Source: Phoronis ovalis (lineage: Eukaryota > Phoronida > Phoronidae). Taken from it: a stretch of DNA of 27,004 bases. Below the pieces are notes generated by a model. The model made no database searches. It was given only the letters and a program-made list of their open reading frames with translations, and was not told where the DNA came from. How positions within the stretch are numbered: position 1 is the first letter of the stretch; every line of letters starts with the position of its first letter. A program made the position numbers and the translations under genes. The stretch lies in NCBI GenBank assembly GCA_028565635.1, contig JAOXYB010046058.1:1-27004 (forward strand), in the 5' to 3' direction. Below are positions 12,601 to 17,900 of the stretch, in pieces.

Positions 12601-13609
12601 GTAGGTTGTCCATACAACCATAGACTAGTACTAAGGCCGCAAGGAGTAATGCTTGCAGGACTGGTTTTAATATAATTCTACAATCACGCCAATTCTTAGT
12701 CCTGTAAGCATGGCCCTACTATGGACAGCCTACGGCTTGTCCGTAGGGTCGTGACCATTTCGTATCTCAGACCAGCCGAAATTCCACTAGCCTTCACGCA
12801 TGCGCAATAGCATAATATCCATATCATGAATGAACAAACCTTCAAGAGTGCGTTTTGGATTGTATGCCGATGTGCTGTTGAACCTTTGATTAAGTTTATA
12901 TATGGATACGGTAGTATACTAGTATAAGGAACAGGCAGGAGCAAAAATTTAGATGGAATTTATTAGGAAAGTAAGTGTTTTCGAACTTCGGCTGGTCTGA
13001 GATACGAGCCGTAGGCTGTCCATAGGCATAGTACTAAGTAGGGTCATGCTAGCTAGAAGTCAAGAGCGCAAGAATCAACATCAGACAAAATTACTTTACA
13101 ATGCGTGTAGTCAAACCATGGAACAATCTACCAGAGCATGTTATTTCTTGCCGGACTGTTCTGAACTTTAAAATTGCACTTGAGAGATATTGGAGAGGAA
13201 TTGGGCTAATATAGGCTTAGGCCTTCTGCCCATGCCGCATCGCATCCCAGACGTATCAAATGTATTTACTACACTGGAAACTAAACAAGTATGATGTGAT
13301 GTGGCCATCAAGGTAAATGCTTGCAGGACTACTAAGCCAATTCTGCTCGCTATCTAGATAGGAAATGCAACACCAAGAAATAAACATAATACCCCTGTAT
13401 CATCTGTCAGTCTGCTATAATTAATAAAGTAGGGGGATAGGAGAAATTAACATTAACACTAAAAGTCTGACAAGCAACACTCCACGTCTAACTGTTGTGT
13501 CACCTTGTCACTTGTGTCTTGTGACTGGTGTGACCCGGTGGTCTTGTGATAACCAGAACTTCAGAAATGAATATTATGGTAAGTGAAAAGTCTACTTACA
13601 AGACGACAT
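556..13609 (-). CDS. WDR90: WDR90/POC16 centriolar WD40 protein, N-terminal part (19 exons, partial)
   Basis: Coding exons in transcript order: 13600-13609, 11053-11144, 9192-9319, 8876-9060, 7712-7882, 7311-7434, 7048-7118, 6494-6627, 5466-5615, 4876-4968, 4403-4471, 3871-3981, 3415-3560, 3067-3124, 2173-2291, 1888-2049, 1583-1716, 1094-1210, 556-626. They sum to 2145 nt (715 codons) and every junction keeps frame. Residues about 4-196 form a CFA20/DUF667 domain (WQHPYVNVFKHF; STQSLGLTGRY; FKEFKSTSTWLQFP). Residues 240-390 are a low-complexity linker. From about 390 the WD40 region matches WDR90 (YPCHAVVIAMEIHKGRQ; LGHTDKVSCL; SCGRDNIRVWRV; VSSRSGHIFEV; SDDGYLRLWPLDFS). In the family this protein sits on the centriole microtubule wall and inner scaffold, with the CFA20 module binding microtubules. 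The vertebrate protein has many more WD40 repeats, so the remaining exons should lie left of the window. The ATG was chosen because its 10 nt supply exactly the phase needed by exon 2, and its context (ccaccATG) is good. Confidence 0.9.
1094..1210 (-). CDS. WDR90: WDR90 exon 18 (WD40), GC donor
   Basis: Acceptor ctatag. Encodes VGVPINTIAVTDSFCVTGSD, DGYLRLWPLDFSHVYLEA plus one base. GS-DG-LRLWPLDFS matches WDR90. The only donor that keeps the family frame (LEA then EHEG) is GCAAGT, so intron 18 is a GC-AG intron. Confidence 0.92.
1583..1716 (-). CDS. WDR90: WDR90 exon 17 (WD40)
   Basis: Acceptor ttttgcag, donor gtatgg. Encodes YVSSRSGHIFEVNYQKVLIE, HVRRILPNLKKDSTGRTEKQ and TFSS. SRSGHI.E and KQTFSSG match WDR90. 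Phase 2 in, phase 1 out; the final G joins GA of exon 18 to complete the Gly of TFSSG. Confidence 0.94.
1888..2049 (-). CDS. WDR90: WDR90 exon 16 (WD40)
   Basis: Acceptor attttcag, donor gtaagt. Encodes RMISCGRDNIRVWRVREGVL, RSAPVNIGEYHNMEFTDCCF and EVGIPPTRNLTDRL. The VLRS-PV-(N/D)-(I/L)-GE-H stretch is diagnostic for WDR90. Read-through past the donor stops at once (TTG TAA). Confidence 0.95.
2173..2291 (-). CDS. WDR90: WDR90 exon 15 (WD40)
   Basis: Acceptor gtttag, donor gtattc. Encodes MIVIWNTRRVKNGGEVSVMA and KAHADVDVQRMRIADFDDT. The GGEV..MAKAH.D.DVQ pattern is that of WDR90. Leaves in phase 2. Confidence 0.92.
2292..3066. other. WDR90 intron 14, AT-rich, possible old repeat
   Basis: No coding exon seen on either strand. 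The part from about 2640 to 3060 is very AT-rich and carries phrases such as ggtcaggtcaaaatcgg and tgtcaggtcatgaac, which read like an eroded dispersed repeat. I cannot name a family. Confidence 0.4.
3067..3124 (-). CDS. WDR90: WDR90 exon 14 (WD40)
   Basis: Acceptor ttctag, donor gtgagt, 58 nt. Encodes FSHNGEVLCGVGKDSHGKT, matching the FSDSG...LCGVGKD-HGRT segment of vertebrate WDR90. Phase 2 in, 0 out. Confidence 0.9.
3130..3187. repeat. 28-bp tandem duplication in WDR90 intron 13
   Basis: Two imperfect adjacent copies of a unit reading about aatgaagaaat-(ac/gt)-cc-aattaaagtaaa. Probably a local slippage duplication. Confidence 0.7.
3415..3560 (-). CDS. WDR90: WDR90 exon 13 (WD40)
   Basis: Acceptor gtttag, donor gtgagt. 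Encodes VSCLSLNSDSTILASGQTGD, QSIVRVWKFGNGQCLSMFKT and HAHSLSCL. One WD40 blade with the typical ASG...VRVW...F signature. Phase 0 in, 2 out. Confidence 0.92.
3871..3981 (-). CDS. WDR90: WDR90 exon 12 (WD40)
   Basis: Acceptor ttacag, donor gtaaga, 37 codons. Encodes AIWDCSGTYIVYPCHAVVIA and MEIHKGRQLFYLGHTDK. The VYPCHAV and LGHTDK motifs match WDR90 directly. Confidence 0.93.
4403..4471 (-). CDS. WDR90: WDR90 exon 11 (entry to WD40 region)
   Basis: Acceptor catatag, donor gtatgt, 23 codons. Encodes SLQPDPILKLSRVVGFGGAT and SRE. D-P-(I/V)-L-(K/R)-L...V-(V/I)-G-F-G-G is the conserved opening of the first WDR90 beta-propeller. Confidence 0.9.
4472..4875. other. WDR90 intron 10, nothing notable
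   Basis: AT-rich intron of about 400 nt between exons 10 and 11. No exon, RNA gene or clear repeat seen. Confidence 0.6.
4876..4968 (-). CDS. WDR90: WDR90 exon 10 (linker)
   Basis: Acceptor attgtag, donor gtaagc, 31 codons in phase 0. Encodes ASPRGVKANFSSKSFKEMEN and SKVKVTTSSHA, a polar Ser/Lys-rich linker. Confidence 0.78.
4969..5465. other. WDR90 intron 9, nothing notable
   Basis: AT-rich intron of about 500 nt. Only scattered short A/T runs; no supported feature. Confidence 0.6.
5466..5615 (-). CDS. WDR90: WDR90 exon 9 (linker)
   Basis: Acceptor tttgtag, donor gtgagt, exactly 50 codons in phase 0. Encodes KSGRSDASRELPFVGVSSEH and a hydrophilic continuation ending GGLSSK. I see no recognisable domain; this is linker between the CFA20 and WD40 parts. 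Confidence 0.8.
6033..6148. repeat. two diverged ~45-bp direct repeats in WDR90 intron 8
   Basis: Copy 1 (about 6036-6080) reads agttgtttaacaggcgaagg... and copy 2 (about 6104-6148) reads agtgtttaacgggcaaaaac.... They share the order gtttaac-rggc-aa-ccc-t-aaaaac-g--cagt. Confidence 0.55.
6247..6335. repeat. short direct repeat in WDR90 intron 8
   Basis: The phrase aatatttgaagc followed by gttaaacaaggttt or gttaaacaagtttt occurs twice about 46 nt apart, the second with a gcggtcgcact insertion. Together with the neighbouring pair at 6033-6148 it suggests a degenerate tandem or dispersed repeat. Confidence 0.5.
6494..6627 (-). CDS. WDR90: WDR90 exon 8 (Arg/Ser/Pro-rich linker)
   Basis: Acceptor attcacag, donor gtatgt. 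Encodes a disordered basic linker with a small internal repeat of the unit M-S-P-R-(R/Q) (PRRMSPRRMSPRQ) and ends GYDLKTV. Conservation is low, as expected for this part of the family. Placement rests on splice signals and on phase (1 in, 0 out). Confidence 0.8.
6628..7047. other. WDR90 intron 7, nothing notable
   Basis: 420-nt AT-rich intron, no supported feature. Confidence 0.6.
7048..7118 (-). CDS. WDR90: WDR90 exon 7
   Basis: Acceptor ctttag, donor gtgagt. Encodes RFPSDAKKKPFDSIQFTSTS and PQKD. The RFPSD start matches the RFPSD that follows the CFA20 region in vertebrate WDR90. The rest is linker. Confidence 0.85.
7311..7434 (-). CDS. WDR90: WDR90 exon 6 (end of CFA20 region)
   Basis: Acceptor tattag, donor gtaaca. 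Encodes LTFEEVKRSGLTVTGVVPVP, then REMAFPLGNQQNWHNVYDLI. The VPVPREMAFP...W motif corresponds to the PMPREMAFP...W segment of vertebrate WDR90. Phase 1 in, phase 2 out. Confidence 0.9.
7712..7882 (-). CDS. WDR90: WDR90 exon 5 (CFA20 domain)
   Basis: Acceptor ctttcag, donor gttagt. Encodes EHGGPAPHTTRWTLLRLDFQ, YILSLYLNRKYSYMKSIRLC and ANLYVKNVFTSDMEYEP. The W-T-L-L-R-L-D, Y-L-N-R and KSIRLCA positions agree with the WDR90 family. Phase 1 in, phase 1 out. Confidence 0.92.
7883..8635. other. WDR90 intron between exon 5 and the putative cassette exon
   Basis: AT-rich. Small open frames (8005-8199 minus, 8198-8437 plus) lack splice or family support. No RNA gene seen. Confidence 0.55.
8636..8707 (-). 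CDS. WDR90: possible in-frame cassette exon of WDR90
   Basis: A 72-nt stretch (24 codons) between exons 4 and 5 that fits phase 1 on both sides. It ends at a good donor (gtgagc) and reads LSLGEYHRLKQKNLPNSVYV then NPP. The acceptor proposed here (tctgag) has a poor pyrimidine tract; another possible AG lies inside, before GAATATCAT. Including it adds 24 residues without breaking frame. The sequence looks coding, but I have no remembered family match for it. Confidence 0.4.
8876..9060 (-). CDS. WDR90: WDR90 exon 4 (CFA20 domain)
   Basis: Acceptor atttcag. Encodes RPLPTKYFVVHIDVATYDGL, then VVRISFSNLFKEFKSTSTWL and QFPFV, a close match to the family. Two in-frame donors lie 15 nt apart: gtgagg after 8891 and gtgagt after 8876. 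Both leave phase 1, so isoforms with or without the five residues GEGSK are possible. Confidence 0.9.
9192..9319 (-). CDS. WDR90: WDR90 exon 3 (CFA20 domain)
   Basis: Acceptor attttag, donor gtatgt. Encodes DKTLKATVYKLTGAIPANNY, then IQLPRTSTQSLGLTGRYMYL and LF. The IQLP...STQSLGLTGRY block is the most conserved stretch of the WDR90 CFA20 domain. Leaves in phase 2. Confidence 0.92.
9754..9909. repeat. ~75-bp imperfect direct repeat
   Basis: Copy 1 (9754-9829) and copy 2 (9843-9909) share aaagtcc...ttattttaca/taaga, gatctg-gatgg-agagacaaag and cagaaa-agaaacaatg. The spacing is about 88 nt. Confidence 0.75.
10123..10614 (-). pseudogene. unrecognised intronic ORF with one in-frame TGA (nested gene or pseudogene)
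   Basis: On the minus strand one frame is open from 10614 to a TAA at 10123-10125, broken only by a TGA at 10315-10317. The first part from the ATG at 10578 codes for 87 residues (MMTGVSTQGNRTSGEMSVIS ... EDDMYKITA). After the TGA the frame continues for about 63 residues (EVMSQFSTKYIKITGKRTSL ... KTSRYGI). Composition is richer in CpG and less AT-biased than the surrounding intron. It is not part of WDR90: exons 2 and 3 join in frame without it. The plus strand also has a 134-codon frame here, so the open frame alone is weak evidence. I recognise no domain. It may be a retrocopy, a nested gene, or chance. Confidence 0.35.
11053..11144 (-). CDS. WDR90: WDR90 exon 2 (start of CFA20 domain)
   Basis: Acceptor tatttcag, donor gtaaat. 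Encodes WQHPYVNVFKHFEIGRWTKS and then TKEGEVATCM (residues 4-34). This agrees closely with the conserved WDR90 N-terminus, including the WQHP start and the Trp of the GRW motif. Enters in phase 1, leaves in phase 0. Confidence 0.9.
12313..12623. mobile_element. foldback/MITE-like element, copy 1
   Basis: The left end ctatggacagcttacgactt...ctcatatctc is repeated inverted at the right end (gagatatgaggtggcc...gtccata...ccatag), giving terminal inverted repeats of about 50 bp. There is no coding capacity. The arms contain a smaller palindrome (ccgtag around acaag). Copy 2 lies 95 bp downstream in the same orientation. A non-autonomous DNA transposon is the simplest reading; the target duplication is unclear. 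Confidence 0.7.
12649..12712. repeat. short inverted repeat between the two foldback elements
   Basis: atgcttgcaggact at 12649-12662 pairs with agtcctgtaagcat at 12699-12712. The same aatgcttgcaggact phrase recurs at 13316-13330 beyond the LINE remnant, so it may mark the edge of a composite repeat. Confidence 0.6.
12719..13025. mobile_element. foldback/MITE-like element, copy 2
   Basis: Begins ctatggacagcctacggc and ends with its reverse complement, gccgtaggctgtccatag. The inner arms cgtatctcagaccagccgaa and ttcggctggtctgagatacg are exact reverse complements. The left arm carries an extra ~24 bp (ttgtccgtagggtcgtgacc...) that the right arm lacks. The interior is clearly related to copy 1 (catgcgcaata-cataatatc; aaccttcaaga-tgc-ttttggatt). 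Confidence 0.78.
13053..13214 (+). mobile_element. LINE (non-LTR retrotransposon) fragment, 3' end of ORF2
   Basis: An open frame of 53 codons ends at a TAG (13212-13214) and reads INIRQNYFTMRVVKPWNNLP then EHVISCRTVLNFKIALERYW. The pattern (N-Y/F-F-x-x-R-V-V-x-x-W-N-x-L-P then F-K-x-x-L-x-x-(F/Y)-W) is the familiar extreme C-terminus of reverse-transcriptase polyproteins of CR1/Jockey-type LINEs. The rest of the element is absent, as in 5'-truncated insertions. The following 100 bp, to about 13315, may be its 3'UTR. Confidence 0.7.
13499..13533. repeat. imperfect hairpin near the WDR90 start
   Basis: gtcaccttgtcac (13499-13511) can pair imperfectly with gtgactggtgtgac (13520-13533). It lies about 70 nt inside intron 1 from the start-codon exon. 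Function unknown; possibly none. Confidence 0.45.
13600..13609 (-). CDS. WDR90: WDR90 coding exon 1 (10 nt: start codon)
   Basis: The minus strand reads ccaccATGTCGTCTT followed by gtaagt. The ten coding bases give M-S-S plus one base, which joins the TA at the start of exon 2 to give MSSLWQHPYV, matching the start of the WDR90 CFA20 domain. The 5'UTR extends to higher coordinates; the transcription start is not determined. Confidence 0.7.
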
Positions 13610-14060
13610 GGTGGAATAAAATTTTACGGCTATGATACTCTGGAAATATCCTTATTTATGAGGAATAAAACATCTTTGCTAAGAGTAACGTCAAAACATG
13701 CAGTAAGCCTAAATATTATTCGTTTTAATTTTACCGCCATGACAGATTGTAAACGAAAAAACACGATGTTTTCCGGAAATAAACGAAGTTTTATGATCTC
13801 ACTTCCGCCTTGAGCAGACAAACGAAAGAAGTCACCAGCTGCCCAGTGAAATAAACGTAAATGTAGCTGATTTAGAAATCATTTATTCAATGCGTGGTTC
13901 AGCAGTAAGTAAACACGATGCTCTGGGCTGTCAGTACAGGGATACTTTTAGCAAACGTTGTTTAGAGAATTCGTACGGTGAAAGTCGCTTTACGTTTACG
14001 GAAGCGCGGGTGTATTAGACTTTTGTCCCTTTGACCCCAAAGTTTTGTGGAATTCAGTAA
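13610..14060. promoter_or_regulatory. divergent (bidirectional) promoter region, WDR90 / MICAL-like
   Basis: WDR90 starts leftward at 13609 and the MICAL-like gene starts rightward by 14,769. Between them the sequence is CpG-richer than anywhere else in the window (for example cgtacggtgaaagtcgcttt and acggaagcgcggg near 13972-14010). Motifs typical of CpG promoters are visible: an ETS-like cacttccgcc at 13800, ttccggaaa near 13770, and a YY1-like accgccatg near 13733. No TATA box stands out. Exact start sites are not determined. Confidence 0.55.
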
Positions 14061-14336
14061 CATTCGATGAATTGTTTTTTATGATGACTAAATGATTGCG
14101 TGAAATTGTTTATCACATGACCCACATACATTCATAATAGTCTAGTTTATTGGACGGTCACACTAATAAAGTATATCTCTGAATTATTTTTTCATCCATT
14201 TACATTTTACCATTTATTTATTATTAGTTTTACATTACGAGAATGCCGTGTCATCATAACAACATTCAAGGGATTATTTGAAATTATAAACACAAGGAAG
14301 AATGTTTCTATTGAATGACCACCTATAACTATTGAG
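13904..14336 (+). promoter_or_regulatory. candidate ends of the MICAL-like non-coding first exon
   Basis: The first coding exon begins with a splice acceptor (gcttttcag, ending 14768), so at least one upstream 5'UTR exon must exist. Two good donors could end it: cagca|gtaagt after 13904 and ttgag|gtaaga after 14336. The sequence alone does not decide between them. Confidence 0.35.
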
Positions 14337-14768
14337 GTAAGATTTACTAGTAGGTTTTATTCCCTTAGATACAACAAAATCAAATATATAGTATTGATCA
14401 GGGATGTGATTATACGATATTCAATAATAAAACAATTCTGAAATATGTAAAGTGAAAAATATAGCGCTTTATCAATTTATTTTGGCCAATGTAAATATTA
14501 TCATCACAGTCTGTTCAATGGTATTTTTACATTTAGTTATGTTATAAATGTAATCATGGCTAATGATTTATATAGTTTCAGCTCCTATCATGTGCTTTCT
14601 GATAGGGGTCCTTAAACTACAACCGTATACTAATATATTGGATAACACAGAATTTAATTGCATACTATTAATTTGATATTATAATAGGTAGCATAGCAGA
14701 TATTTATGTATCAAATATAACACCTGATAATCATTTTCACTGTCCTATAAAGTTAAATTGCTTTTCAG

Positions 14769-14805
14769 AATACTACAAAAGAGCTATAGATAAATCAAAT
14801 CAAAA
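14769..14805 (+). other. MICAL-like 5'UTR, exon 2 part
   Basis: Sequence between the acceptor (gcttttcag) and the ATG at 14806. The start context is aaaATGG. An upstream ATG in this exon was not seen. Confidence 0.6.
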
Positions 14806-14960
14806 ATGGCTGGTGGAGCCAAGGCAATGAAAGCCCTGCAGATATGGTGTCGGCAAAGAACTGATGGATACAGGGATGTTGAGATTACAGATATGGCAAA
14901 ATCTTGGAGGGATGGGCTTGCATTCTGTGCTCTTATACATCGATACAGACCTGATTTAAT
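14806..14960 (+). CDS. MICALL: MICAL-like exon 2 (start codon, CH domain)
   Basis: Encodes [40 protein letters not shown] and [11 protein letters not shown]. The WCR...GY..V.I.D...S(W/F)RDGLAFCA(L/I)(I/L)HR(Y/H)RPDL pattern is the MICAL/MICALL CH domain. Donor gtaagt, phase 2 out. Confidence 0.93.
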
Positions 14961-17900
14961 GTAAGTTTTTAATAAATTATTATTATTGTGTATAGGAACT
15001 TTTGGGGCCATAAAATGAATTGAATGCTATTTTACATGTATGCAGTACCAGGAAATAGCCAGTGATATTTACAATCCTAATCTCTTACTATGAATGTACT
15101 TTTTATATAGTAGTAACAGATAATTAAATGTCAAAAAGTTGTATATATTTAGTATTGATATGATTTTTACAAGATTACTACTGACAAGTGAAAAATCTGT
15201 TGTATATTAAGGCTAAGTAGGACCCTCGTCACTGTTTAAATAAAAATTCGTGAAAAATACGCATTACATTTTTGTCATATAACATAAAACGTGACAGTAC
15301 TGTCTGTGTTTCTCTTGTTTGACCGAGGTGGGGAATCTTTCATAAGGGCTACGATTTGAGTTTTTTGATTATTGTAATTTTGCTGTATTTTTGGTTTCAG
15401 AGATTTTGATTCATTATCAAAGGAGAATATTTATGAAAATAATGACATGGTAAGTTGGATCTGACAACTATAAAAAAACTAACATTACACGAAATTCTGG
15501 AAATTCTTCTGCTTTAAATATTATATTTTTTAAAGACCTTTATTTTGTTATTTGATCTTCCTACTCAGCGTGGGATAAATCGGACAACACTTCTCCCCCA
15601 TTATGAGGGTACGCTCTATTTGAGTCATAAAAATTTCCAATTTCTGTGTTTCCTTTTTTATATGAGGTCACAAGAATCATAATCCATTATAACACAGATG
15701 TCAACAATGTTTCAGTTGGTGGCAGACATGCACAGGGGCAAAGAGTTAATATGTATTGTTCTTGGGAAGTAGTTCATTAGGGTCATTAAAATAAATATAA
15801 CTAATATTTATATCAAACAAGGATTGTGTTATGAAAAGGAAACCAAGTGTGTTCAGTAAATGGGAATTACAAAGGTGTATAAACATAGCCAGGAATATGA
15901 GTCATGACATAAAAACTCACGAAATTCTTAAACTTCCTACAAATAAAACATCAAATGATTATAGATGAAGGACACACCTGTTGCTATAATTACATTGTTT
16001 CTATGCTGGTTTAAAACGTAAAAAATATAGAATATAATAAAGTAGATAATTTAGAAAAAATCTCATTTTTATATTGCATTATCTAAAATATCATATGACC
16101 TATTTTAATTATTTGAGTCTCATATAAATCCTGGCATTTTAAAGAAGATTTTCTGAGAAGCTGTTGAAATTGTGTCAAGAACCATTTTAAAGGTTTAAAA
16201 ACTGAGTATGACAAAGTACAGACAAAGCTGTGAGGGATTGTATTACATTAAGTGCTTGGTGGGAAGTTTACTGTATTATTGATATTTTTTAGAAAGTTAA
16301 ACCTTAAACCTGTATTAACCAAGTGACATATTTGTAAATATCTGATAACCATCCATGCTTAAATAGTACTATGTCAAAAAGTTGTAGACACTGCTATGGT
16401 ACTGTGTGACCTTTCTAATAGATTTAGTTCTTAGTACCTGATACTAGAAATCAGATTTCATTATTCATTTGTTTGACTTGTCTTCATTCTGTATTAATAA
16501 GCACATTAAACATTTCTATATCTTAAACATTTCATGTCATTAATTATTTATTTTTGACAGTAACTGTTGCATGCTTACACTGACAACTTATTCCGAGAAG
16601 TAGAGCATTGTGTTCATTTTTTATAACACTTTAATTATTAAAGAACTATATTTTATTTCCGTGGTATTTATGTGTAGATTTGATTGTCTACAGAAGCTCA
16701 ATATACTACCTGTAAAGCTATGAGCATTATGTCTCAGTACTGAAAAGTCAACTGAGATTGTACTGGACGCTGGTTTCCAATTATTTTAACCATGTTTTAC
16801 TGATAAAAAAATTTAATGACTCATTGAATATTGGGAAATATTTTTACGATGCTGGTGATTGTTATATAGCACGTACTGACAGTGCATTATATAAAATTAT
16901 AGTTATTATTGTACTGCTGTGGTTAGGTTTCCTGATGATCTTGAAAATACACTATATACTGTAGGTTATCTGATCCCAGACCCAATCATATCTACCAAAT
17001 TACATTTGAAATGCTAGCACACATAGCATATGACTAAGTGTCTCATATTTTAGAACAGTAAATAAAATAGTCTGCATTTCTACATAATCTGTAATAAGAA
17101 AAATCTTTTCATAATTACAAGCTCAGTAAAAGACAGATATATAAGGTCATTCCAAATTACCCCCTGGATCCATCCCTGGAAATCTATAAGACTGTTAATT
17201 GTTGATTAGGTGTAGTGCTATTGAATGTTTTGCATGAAGCTTTATTTCAGTATTAATTATTGTAGGCTTTTGATGTTGCTCAGCGTGAACTAGGCATTCC
17301 AGCACTGTTAGATGCTGAAGATATGGTGCGCATGAAGGTTCCAGATAGACTTAGTATTATTACATACGTCGCTCAATTTTATAACTACTGTAAGGATCAA
17401 CCTCAATGTAAGTATTGGAAAACTTGCACTATCCTTCCATTTCAATTGAACATGGCTTTCACAAATGTCATTTGCCAGCGATTGTGTTGGATGCCGGATT
17501 CTGTTGTGTATGCCAGACTTTAGTTTTATCATATGTGAACATGAGAACTATAACACAGTCTTTAAAATAAATAAGAATTAAATTCAAAAAAAAAAAAAAA
17601 TTCTATTAGTTACATGTATTTTTTGAGTTTATTTGGCCAACATACAGATTGCAAAATCAATCTTTGCGTAGGCTTATGCTAATGGGTTTTTCCATTTTCC
17701 ATTCCCCTCGGAGGCTCTGTTATAAGTATAAACATATATTAAGAATATTCTAATTGATATAAATTGCAAATAATCTTCTTTCCACGTTTGCATTATCTGT
17801 AGATAAGTGTCGTGTAACGATCATGGTTTATGTAGAAAGGTTGTGTTTTCATTTTGATCTATCTAGGTGAAGGCTAAAATATTTGAATTTTCTAATCTAA

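Larger units (their letters stand above)
11145..13599. other. WDR90 intron 1 (2.5 kb), repeat-rich at its 5' end
   Basis: From 11145 to 12310 I see only AT-rich sequence, with a G/T-rich stretch near 11930-12110 (gggtgggtttttt, gtgggtattctg) that looks like a degenerate repeat. From 12313 to about 13345 lie two foldback elements and a LINE remnant. An imperfect hairpin sits at 13499-13533. Confidence 0.6.

Noticed and set aside
12696-12944. 82-codon minus-strand ORF
   Set aside because: Falls inside foldback copy 2; no protein signature.
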